The notes beneath the pieces are model-generated. The model did no database searches. It saw only the letters and a list, made by a program, of their open reading frames with translations, and was not told the origin of the DNA. The position numbers were made by a program, and so were the translations under genes. A stretch of 64,000 bases of DNA from Nelumbo lutea (Eukaryota; Streptophyta; Magnoliopsida; Proteales; Nelumbonaceae), in contig JAKGHH010000005.1 in the NCBI GenBank assembly GCA_022828595.1, forward strand, positions 62,057,655-62,121,654. Direction: 5' to 3'. Positions 12,301 through 24,300 of the stretch are shown piece after piece. The stretch's first letter is position 1, and every line of letters starts with the position of its first letter.

Positions 12301-15300
12301 ACTAGTGTTTTAAAAATCAACTTGAAGACTGAATAGTTTTGCCTCTAATTTACAGGTCAACAATTCATCTGTTTAGGTTGGACAAATCAAACCATGACAC
12401 ATCATCCATCTATATATGTATTATATGATATATTATAATTACATTTTGTGTGTGTATATATTATTTTAGGTTCAATTTGTACTTTTTATTCTAGTTCTTA
12501 ATTTTTTATAAATAAAAAAAAATTGAAATTGAAATATGAGACCATGAAATGAGTTTTTCTTTTTTTTTTTTGTATAGTGGGTTGGAAAGATTGTGAAAAA
12601 TTACCTAAAAAAAAAAGATCACCCCAATCAGACAATTGAGCACAAAGTTAAGTCCTCTAGAAGTTTTCAATACATTATATATTGTAATCCATGACCCAAT
12701 GACTAGATCAAAAGGGTCAATGGTTCAACTGCCTAGGTTGAACAGATTTTAACCATATCAACAATTTTTGACAAAATAGTAAGTTTTAGGAAACCCAGAA
12801 TTAGAAATAGGGTCAAGTGATGGTTCAAATGGTTTAACCGTCTAAGGCAACGACAAGTTGAAAACATTGAATAATCCATTTCTATTCCATTTGAAATAAT
12901 AAAAATTAATTAACCATAGTAAAAATAATTTATTAAATTACTTAAATAATATAAAATTCATTAATAATTATTGATAAAAATATTTTTATTAATATAGTAA
13001 AAACAAATAAATTAATAAAATGTAATAAGATAAATTAAAAACTAACATCCATTTAAAATTATCTAACAATTATTAGTTTCATAATTGATTTTTACTAACG
13101 AACTTAAATTCCATTGAAAAATAATAAATTAATGTAATAAGGATTAATAAAAAGAAAAATTAATAAAATTTTATTAACCTTACATATAGTTTAATTAATT
13201 TAAAGTCAACTTTAATTCTATTTAAAAATAGGGAAAATTATAAAAACTTCCTTGGGTTTTCTAACAATCCTATGAACCTCCCCTATATATATTTTGACCT
13301 TAACAAAAATCTCCCATATTGTTTTGAAAAAAGGTGCAAATATTTTCCTTCTGTTAGCATTTGAAATAGAAAATGTTGATGTAATACATTAATTTTCTTT
13401 AATTACCAAATTTACCCTTAACCAACATTATTTAGAAATAATTACAAGCCAAAAATATTTTGGTAAAAAAATATTTTTACCTAAAAATAATACAAAAATA
13501 ATTACAAACGATTAAATTTTAAAAATTAATAAAAAATTTAGCATTAAGATACAAAAAAATGATGCAAATTTATCTAGACCATAGGAAATTATCCACTCTC
13601 ACTCAAGTGCAACTTGAATTGAGATCTAATAAACTAGACATAACTAAAAAAAAATGCTTGAATTGAACTTAAATGAGCACCGCTTAGTTGGAAATGTCAT
13701 AAAGCTCCTTAATTTTTCTTAATAAAACCCATGCATTGCATAGGTCCTGACTACTATACATGTACATATGCATATATATAGACACATATTTGCATGCATA
13801 CATACATATACATGTATATCAATTAAGTTTGATTTGATTGACCAACCTGAGCCCAGACCAGGCCTAGGCCCAACCTGAGTGCATTAAATTTTAGTGTGGG
13901 CTGGACTTGGGTTGGATAGTTTGGGCCTGACCTCGAGATCAGGCTTTAGGCCCAATTCTTAGGCCTGAGTTGAGCTAAAAACCAACCCAACCCACCCAAC
14001 TTGCACCCCTAGATGTGGATGTCTCCCTTTTCAAGTACTAGTTACCTAGTAAAGATCTTCATGCCCTCATCTTTGTAAGCAATATGAAGTTCTCAAGCAT
14101 ATGATCTTTGTCTCTTCCTTATTATTTTTTCTTCTAATTAGGACCTGATAAACAATGCTTTCCAGACACTGAATAATGTCCCTTTCAATCAGTTGATGCC
14201 TCCTCCCCACTAAAAGCTGCCATGCCGAAAATCCAGATTTCCTCTTCGGTTTGGATGAGGGATATAATCTAATTTCATCAAAATTGCTGGAAACTACTGT
14301 AGAATCAATCCTGTCAGAGATGCCTCCATTGTCCATTCTGGTGACAGTATTCCTTTTGGCAGGCATATTGGCTAGATAGACACATTGCAACTGGGGGGGT
14401 TACTCGCCTCTTGTGGTGACAATAAGAGGAATGGAACAACCCGTATCTGACTCCGACTCTATATACTGTGTATCATGCACTGACAGGACGCTCCATAACA
14501 GGTCAGATAGGGGTGTACGCAGAAGGTGGGGTTGGAATGGTAAGGCCTTCAGCAATGGTGGATGCAGGGCATGGGCAACAGACCTGTTCACATGACGGGC
14601 TTCGGGCCTGAATTTCTACTGTGTCGGGCACGGGTTTCAGGCTGGACCCATTCAAGTTTTGGCAAAAGCCAAGCCCAAGCCCAAGCCCAACCCATGAACA
14701 GGTCTAATGGGCAAATGACTTATGATGGTATGGGGAGGCAAATGTACTGCTATATAACAAAGCAACCATGTTTAGTGCCCCAATATCAAACACTAACAGC
14801 CATGAGAACCAATCTTAGACAAGCAGCCACTGCTACTGTTGCTGCTAGGGCATTGAGCCAAGCAGGTAACTTGGTCCTAAAGTCCCAAGGTGCTCTATGA
14901 TAGTGTGAATGTGATCTTCAAATATCCTTTTGTTTTAATAATTTTCCCTTGTTTATTTGAGTAATGCTGTTTTTTTGGGGATCAAATAAGATCTTCAGAT
15001 CTATTTCTCTCTACTTTCACTCAAAACCCAATAACCTCTCCAGCCTCCTTCCCTTTTACTTCTCCAGTTGACGGACCATCATTGATGATGATGATCCTGA
15101 AGAAACAGTCAAACTGAGCACCTGACAAATAAATAATTCCGTGGATTTGGGTAGGTTAGAGAAATAGAGGTGCAGAAGGTGATGCTACACAGATTCAGTC
15201 AACACAAAAGCATTTAGATGATTGGAAAGAAGCTTCTCAGATTGGCAAATCTGTTGTTAGTGCTGAAGCATTTGGTCAAGGGTAAGCCTGGTACTTAAAA

Positions 15301-18300
15301 ATAAATAAATGTATTATGCCACTGTTTTCCGTCTAAAAAGATAACTGGAGAGACGCCTTTACACCATTTTTTTTAACTTTTTGTTAAGGGCAAACCACAG
15401 GGGAGGTTTCTAAGACTGTCAAAAAAACCAGGGGAGGCATGTATAAGTTTCCCTTTTTTTACTGTTTCAGACTGTTGTGAAGTGCTCTTGAGATTAACAC
15501 ATCACTATCAAACAAATACAACTTTATTATTGGACTCTCAAAACCCTTCTTGCTATCAAAGCCTATAGAACCCTTCAAGAAGAAACTACCCACTCAATTA
15601 GGCTCTCTATCCTAGAGAAATCTGTCTAGGTCAACCGTCAAAAAAATGTTCTTCCACATTTGCATTCTTCTACTAGTTTTCTACAACTTCTAATTTCTTT
15701 TTATGATAGGCGACCCTGAGGCTTACAAAAAGACAACTCTGAGAGTGTTATCTATACATCATATTCATAAAAAATTATCAACCCCCATATACAATGCTAT
15801 CCCATTGATGTATAAACATGCTATCCTTAATACCCTCAAAATGGTTTATACATCATATCCACAAAAGACAACTCTTGAGAGTGTGATCTATACATCATTA
15901 TACTAACTTTTTAAGATTCAGGCCAGGGCAAAGAATACATATAGGTGATAGTTTAAACTGCATGCTTACCCCTTCAAGCTCATTCCAGGGAGGTTTTCCA
16001 TTCAGCATCTCAATAACAGTACAGCCCAAACTCCAAATGTCAATGGAATATGCAAGGTCAGGACTCGTATCTTTCTTTATCATAGCTTGTATAACCTGTA
16101 GAGGAGGAAATCGATGTCAGATCAGGGGAACCATGAGCCATATTGCCTATATTTGTGAAGAAGCAGCCACAAAGGATTACCTCTGGGGCCATCCAGTATG
16201 GACTTCCCTTCAAAGAGAGATCGGTTGATTGTCCATTAAGCTGAATACAAAAACAAATAAATACTCTTTAAGCCAAATCAATCATCGTCATCCAAGCTTT
16301 ATCCCAACTAGACCTGTTCATGGGCCGGGTGGCCCAATGGGCCGGCCCGACCCCCGGACGGGCTTGAACATGTTTATAGGCCCGCAGGCTTAAACTCAGG
16401 CGGCCCGAACCCGGCCCGGCATGACCTAAAATTAGACTTAAAATGGGTTATGTGATTATGTCCAATTGAATAAATTTTTTTTATTTAACAATGTAAAACT
16501 GTGTTTTAAAACGTAAAAAAAAGGGAAAAAAAAAACCATCTTGTAGGCCCATTGTTCATTTAAATAGGAAAAAAACCATTTGAATTTTTAATTCTAATTT
16601 GAATAGGGAAATTTGTAATTTTTTTATTAGGTCGGGCTTCGGTCTCGGGCTCGAGCTTCGGGCTTTTTATCAGGGCCGGGCTTGGGCCCAAGTTATAGGC
16701 CCGTTGGTTGGGTCGGGCTCAGGCTCGGGCCTAGCGTATTTCCATTAATGATGAGTAAAAGCCCGGCCTGAGCCCGGCCCATGAACAGGTCTAATCCCAA
16801 CATATGGGGTCAGCTACAAGGATCCTGTTTTGTCGTATTCGTTGTTGAATTATTGGTGCTAAAATCATTTCTTACTTCTACCCATGTCCTTTTTGGTCTA
16901 CCCCCTAGCCCTTCTAGCCCCTTCAACTTGCAACCAACCACTTTTTCATACAGATGTTATTGATGATCTTCTATGCACACGACTAAACCGTCTTAGTCTA
17001 CTTTCTCTCATTTTATCACCTATCGGAAAAGAAGGCAATATATTAAATATATGAATATGAATCAGTAGATGTTTGCTGAATTCAAAACTCACATGTTTTG
17101 CCATCCCAAAGTCAGCAAGCTTGACAACACCAGATGCATCAACAAGCATATTTGCCCCCTTGATATCCCTATAATATAGTGATAAAATTTTGCATATCAG
17201 ACGATGCCCAACAAAGAAAGCATTATAAAAAACATCAAACTCATAAAACAACAGAACAAGAAATATCATAAGATTTTTGTTCTAACAGCATGTTACAACA
17301 ATAGGGATTCTTTTAGTTACAACATGATAGTACATCTAACACTACATCTTAGTAACATGGGAAATTGAATATTAACATAGAAAAAATGGTAGCACAAGCA
17401 TGTTATTTACTTGACTTTTTATATATACCTGCAATTGTATTTTTACATGTAGAAGCCAGAAAACAAGTAACATGAAAAACTATTTTCTTCGTTTTTTCAT
17501 TAAGCAACACTGAGAACTGTTTAAAGCTTTCTTGTTGAAAAAGGGGAAATAGAAGCTAGTTACATAATTGGGACTTATTACAAAAGAAAACAAGAACCAT
17601 GAAACAAACAATCAGCTGAAAACGCAAATTTTCTATCTTTTATGGATCATCCTGTGGGAATTTTGGAATAAACTGGTCTCTGATGAGGCTTCAAGAACCT
17701 GCTTGGGTTTTTTTTCATGGGTTGATTGAGAATTTATTTAGTTTTCCCTTATTTTTTTCAGGGAGAAGAAGAATCAAAGACCAAGATCACTTTCCAATCT
17801 GATTTGAAGTATTTTCTTTTATTTTTCTTCTCTTCTTTTTTTTTCTTTTACTTTTCAGTTTGGAATTCAAAAAAAAAAAGAACTATTTTAAAAGTATATA
17901 CTTTTCAATAGAAATATCAACAAGTCAATGTTTTCTCATCTTGCCAAGACTCTTTGACATGCATTGGATTCCAAATCCTGTGTTCAAGTCCATGCAACAC
18001 TGGTTTTCAACCCCCATATTCCATATATTTGCTTAGTAGAATAAGAAGAAACCTCCTTTTGTTTCTCTTCTGATCAAAACCATTGATCATTGGAAAAATC
18101 CCTTCCATAAGGATACGGGGCCACACCAAAACAGTACGACTCCACTGAGAAAAGAAAAAATGAGACAACTTTGAGAAAAGAACTCGGAACTTGTCAGAAC
18201 ACTCCTTGTTCTTCTTCTCCAGTCCAGCTCCAAGCCTATCAGCGATTGCATCTCCAATGAAATTTTTCTGTCATCTCTGGCAACGGTAAGACTAAACCGA

Positions 18301-21300
18301 CATTATACTCTCTACACTTTCGTTTTTGCCTTTTTTCAGTTTTTGGTATTTTCTTTCTTCTTCCCCACTCCAGCGTCTACCATCAACCATCAGATTTTTT
18401 TATCGTTATTTTCTGTGGTCCTCGGTGATAGTACAACCAGAACAACATTCTCTACAAGCATACCTCCTTGTCCCTTTTTAGTTTTTCTTTTATCATTCTA
18501 ACATAACAGCAAAACCTGGGTGTTCTTGGTCTAGATGCCATTCCTTGGGTTTGGTGAACAACGATTTCCTCTTCAGATGAACTAAAATCCATGGGGGATA
18601 TTGTAGACTTGATTTCTTTTCATCCTTTTTTTATTAATTTTTTTGCAGGTCACTTTGCAAATGAAACCAGATTTAAGTTTATCTCCTGCTTTTTTTTCCT
18701 TCATTATTCATTTTGTTTTTCCCTCTTCATTATTGTATTTTATTTTGATAAAACAAAAATACATAGATGGTGCATACAATTGCTGATTCAGATCCATATA
18801 GGTAGCTGCGTATCGTTTACTTTTATTTGCATTCTTTTATTTTATTTTTACTAGAATACCACACAAGTGATTTGATTTTCTACATTAATTTGCTTGCTTA
18901 ATCCTCTAATTCATTGTTACGATAAAGCGAAGTATGTGGTTTTACTTTTATCTCTTAGTCCTTGTTTCCTGAATATAATCCAAAAAATAAAAGAAAAGAA
19001 AAGAAATCATCCACTAATCTGAACTTTTTGTTCCATTAGATCCCTAGGTATAGAACCTCTGTTTTGCAGAGATTTTTTTATAAGCTATTTTATAGAGAAA
19101 ATCAAAGAACCAGCATCTACTTTTCACATAAAATGAGATTTCTTACTCAGTTTTCTTCACCATCTTCTATATTCTGTTTTACTTATATGCTCCCCCTCTG
19201 CTTTGGTTTCAGGTTTAAAGAATTATAGGGGACTGTTGAAATTGGATATATTGTGATCTTTTTGTTTTTCCTCATTTGTTGTTTTCAAACAAATGAAATA
19301 AAAAGAGCAATAAGAGGAAATTTGAATGAAAAATGTTCATGAAATCTGAAACTGTGTGTGCAAAGAATTGGCTAAAATTGGACCCAAAATTGTAGAACCA
19401 GTCCAGGCTATTAAGTATTGGCTACTTGACTTGATTATTCAACCTTGTTTTAAAAATTTAGTCTAGGTTGCAACCACAAATCAGGTTATCTAGGAGAGGA
19501 TATATAGCCAGAAACTTGCATTTAATAGTTAAAAAAGTAATTTTCGTTCTTTCACACAACAGTTTGCATCTACTGACAGTAGATCTTGTGAAGACATCTT
19601 TCCCTTTTATGATCCATGACAGGTCAAGACAGAGTATGGAAGCCCATCCTTTCATTTGTTAATTTTAAATATCATACTTATATCTTGATGGTTCAAAAAT
19701 AAGGCACTGTTAACAACAACCATGTCTTAAAATGTATGAGACACGTGCCAAATATAATTGCCATGTGGCAAAATTTTGACATGTATCATCTTAAAATTGC
19801 CATGTGTCTTCAGCATGTCGCATCATTGCACAAAAAGTTTAAGATAAATATATATGTGGAGAAAACATATAGAACATGTGCTAATTAATGTTGCCATGTG
19901 GCAACTTTTATGCCACATGTCATTTTTAAATTGCTACATTTGCTCTGAACTATGTCACATCATCATATGAACAAGTTGCACTTTTCATGTATAAATGGAT
20001 TGATTATAAGGCTAATTGTAGATCATCATAAATTTTCTCACAAAATAAACACAGGATAACTGGTTGAGAAAATAAACTTTCCTTTTCCCATCCCTCCCTT
20101 TCTCCGTCCAATTTTCTCAGCAATCAAACAAACCCTTAGTGGTCATAACAAGAATTTAAGTTTTGATTTTCAGCTATGTTTTGACCTGGGTCAAAATGGA
20201 ACTTTTTTTCCAAATTCCAGTTAATTTTCAACCTGGGGCTCTCTTGTACTGTTGTAAGAATCTTGTTGTGCCCCTTTGTGGCTGTACAGCTGGAGTCCTA
20301 TACAGCTCCTTGTTTTATGATTGGGGACTTTGGTCCTTTATGTATTGTAATGGTCTTTTGAATTTCAATAACTTTGCCTTCAAAAAAATTCAGGCAACTT
20401 GAAATTTCAGGGAAAAAATGTTGTGCTTTTTAATTGCATTTCCATTTCTTACAATTTCTTTTTTTCTATCTTATTTTTCTCCTTTTAAAAGGTTATTTTT
20501 AGCAGTAATCCTTTTGAAGTTCAATTTATCTCTTTCTTAGTTGGACAACATCTAATTACCTAAAATTTCTCCCTCTTCCTCTTCTATTTGTACAAGAATT
20601 GGAGGATATATGTTTCTATATGGATTTCATTTTGGTCCCTCCTCAAACTAGCACATTAACCTGGACTTTTAATGACATGTAAGAGCTTCATTCACATTCA
20701 AACTTAAGCACGAAGTACATTTACACTAGCTGCTTTCCAAGGAAACTGTTGAAGTTTGACCTGCCATAGAATTCTGTCTTGTTCGTTGACTGTAGAGTAA
20801 AGTAGACAGCAAGAAGTAGGAGAAAGAAGAAAAAGAGAGAAAAGAGAGAAAGGCTGGTTCGAATTAGGGAAAAAAGTTAATCCCTTGATTCGGCCAGACC
20901 TGTTATTATATTATTAACTTATTGAAAAAGACTTGAGTGCCCTTCTTTAAGTAAGGGGCACTCGAATAACAATACACATCAACCTTCTCAGCAAGTACAA
21001 AGACCAAAATACCCCTTCACTAACACCACTAACACTCCCCCTCAAGTTGGTGAGTATATATCATATAATCCCAGCTTATTACATATGTAGTTCACTCTCC
21101 CCCGACTCAAACCTTTTGTAAACAAGTCTGCCCACTGGTTTCTCGTACTAACATATGCAGTTTCTATCACCCCATTCAGCACCTTCTCTCTCTCAAAATG
21201 ACAGTCAACTTCGATGTGCTTGGTTCTTTCATGAAACACTGGATTGGAAGAGATATGAGCCGCTGCCTGATTGTCACAATAGAGCTTCATTGGAGTACTG

Positions 21301-24300
21301 ACGTCATATCCTATCTCCTGTAGAAGGTTCCTCAGCCACACTAATTCACAAGCAGTATGTGCCATGGCCCTATATTCTGCTTCTGCACTGCTTCTTGCCA
21401 CAACTGTTTGCTTCTTACTTTTCCACGTTACCAGGTTACCCCCCAGAAAGGTGCAATAGCCTGTGGTGGATCGTCTATCAGACATAGAACCTGCCCAATC
21501 AGCATCGGTGTATCCTTCTACTACCAGCTTTCCACCACTCCTGTACAGTAAGCCACGACCGGGAGCTCCTTTCAGATACCTCACAATCCTTAGCACTGCA
21601 TTCCAATGTGGGACCAAAGGTTTCTGCATGAACTGACTCACCACACTAACCGCAAATGAAATATTTGGTCGAGTAATGGTTAGATAGTTTAGTTTGCCTA
21701 CAAGTCGTCGATATCTGCCAGGGTCTTCAAATACTTCACCTATATCACTGCTTAGCCTCGTATTTGTTTCCATAGGTGTCTCAGCCGGTTTAGTACCCAA
21801 CAATCCTGTTTCTTCCAGTAAATCAAGCACATATTTTCTCTGGCACAAATTAATGCCATGCTTAGATCTTGCTACCTCTATGCCCAAAAAGTATTTCAAC
21901 TTGCCACGGTCCTTTGTCTGAAAGTGTTCCTGTAGGAATGCCTTCAATCTGTCAATGCCCATTTTATCATTTCCAGTCACAACGATATCATCCACATACA
22001 CCACCAATATTATTTTACCTGCCGAAGAGTCAAGACTGAAGACAGAGTGATCAACTTGGCACTGTTTCAGACCAAACTTCTTGACCACCTCACTGAACCT
22101 ACCAAACCATGCTCGAGGGGACTGTTTAAGTCCATAAATAGCCTTCTTAAGTCTGCATACCTTACCATCCTCCCCCTGAGCAACAAACCCTGGTGGTTGC
22201 TCCATGTAGACCTTCTCGAGCAAATCACCATGCAAAAAGGCATTTTTGATATCTAGCTGATGGAGAGGCCAATCATACATAGCTTCAAGGGAGATGACGA
22301 CACGAATTGACCCTATCTTAGCAACCGGGGAGAATGTCTCTGTGTAGTCAATGCCATAGGTTTGGGAGTACCCTTTGGAAACCAGCCACGCCTTCAAGCG
22401 CTCAACACGACCATCTGGCAAGTACTTAACACTATACACCCACTTACAACCGACAGCCTGCTTCCCAGGAGGAAGAGCGGTGAGATCCCAAGTGTGATTA
22501 TGATGCAGAGCAGAGAGCTCTTCTTCCATAGCACGACACCACTCTGGAGAGGTAAGGGCTTCCTGGACATCCTTAGTAACAACCACGGAGGATAACAAAG
22601 AGATGAACTGGCGACGGAAGGCGGAGAGGTGGGTAAGTGAAACAAAATTGGAAATAGGGTGAATGGTGCAAGTACGTTTACCTTTCCGGAAGGCAATAGG
22701 AAGATCTAGGTCGGAGGCTAGTGTCGGAGCTGGAGCTGGATTTGTCGACGGTGATAAAACTGGAGGAGCTGCAGCCGATACACGCGGGCGATGTATACAC
22801 GTGACGGATGGGTGGACGGTCAACCGACGGTGGCACCGGAGGCAAGGACGTAGGCATGACAGAGGAGGTGGTGATGTGGGGGAAGCAGCAGCACGAGTAG
22901 ACTCGAAGAAGTACACACATACCAAGGAACGACGAGAACTAGGATGATAACACTTGTACCCTTTCTAAGTTCGGGAATAACCAAGGAAGATACACTTCAC
23001 GGAACGTGCATCTAATGTCAGTCCCGGGACTCAGATTTGAACGAAGCAGACACACCCCGAGGAGAAAGCGAAACGGAGACATGTTGGGGAATAAGAACAC
23101 TAAAGGAGAACGACCATCAAGGATAGACGTGGGCATCCGATTAATTAAGAAACAAGAGGTGAGCATTTGCATCGCTCCAAAAAGTTTTGGGAACATTCAT
23201 GTGGTGCATGAGGGAGCGTGCGTTTCTACAAGATGGCGGTTCTTTCTCTCAGCCACTCCATTTTGTTGTGGAGTGTAAGTACATGAAGTTTGGTGTATAA
23301 TGCCATGTTGGTCCAAGTATTCTTGAAAAGATGAAGACAAGTATTCACGTCCATTATTAGAATGGAAAATTTTGATGTGAACGCCAAATTGATTGTGAAT
23401 CTCAGCATAAAATTTCTAGAAGATGGCAAATAATTCACTTCTTTCTTTCATTAAATAGAGCCACATCATTCTTGAACAGTCATCAACAAAAATAACAAAA
23501 TATCGGTATCCATTATATGATATCACATTATAAGGACCCCAAACGTCTGAATGAATTAAAGAAAAAAGACTCGACACACGGTTATCGACCCTAGAACGAA
23601 AGGGAACACGGTGGTGTTTCCCAAATTGACACGACTCACAATCTAGAACAGAAAGTTGACTCAATGAAGGGACTAAGGACTGCAACACTCTCAGCGAATG
23701 GTGACCAAATCTACAATGCCACTGGAGAGGAGAAATGGATGACTGAAGGGCCGTCGACGTTCGTCCACCACCATCAAGATAATATAGTCCATCGGCTTCA
23801 TGCCCTCCACCAATCTTCATCCCCGTATTGAGATCCTGAAAAACACACATAGAAGGGTAAAATGTGATGGAGCACTTAAGGGACTTGGTCAGCTTACTAA
23901 CAGACATAAGATTAAATGGAAGCTTAGGTACATATAAAACAGAGGATAGGGATACAGGGTCTAGGTCAACATTACCAACACCACAGATAGATGATGTGGA
24001 GCCATTAGCAAGGGTAACAGATTGTGATGTTGAGCAATGAGTGAGAGATGAAAACACACCTGGAGTTCCCGTCATGTGATCGGAGGCTCCAGAATCAATA
24101 ATCCAGGGGTTGGGTGTGGATGCCAAACAAGCCATACCTGAGTGTGCAAAGGAAGTTGTGTTCTGCTGCGACTTGGATTGAACAAACCTCTCATACTCAT
24201 CCCGAGGAACACTCACCATCTCCTTGCCTGGACCATCTGAGGGAGTAGAAGGCATCGGGTCAGCTGACCGTTTCTCTTGTGTAGAGTTGAAACTGGTGTC

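Larger units (their letters stand above)
11357..15452. mobile_element. Candidate Mutator-like element
   Basis: The left end GGTAAAACATAAAAACCTCCC...CTCCCCTATGTTTTGACC is mirrored at 15385-15452 (GGCAAACCACAGGGGAGG...GTATAAGTTTCC). Flanks CTTTTTTA and CTTTTTTTA may be the target duplication. A third related end at 13231-13330 shows that the interval is composite. No transposase was recognised; the limits are tentative. Confidence 0.35.
884..15969 (-). other. MAPKKK intron 8, 15.1 kb, transposon-filled
   Basis: The intron holds LTR element X, a Gypsy element nested in it, hAT MITEs and Mutator-like ends, listed separately. Only its outermost 100-200 bases look like ordinary intron. The unrecognised remainder is AT-rich, chiefly 11900-13230 and 14900-15969, where I see no gene. 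Confidence 0.85.
16241..17092 (-). other. MAPKKK intron 6, 852 nt
   Basis: Consists largely of the 3' tail of an RTE-type LINE with a hAT MITE inserted in it; about 100 nt of probable original intron remain at each end. Confidence 0.8.
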
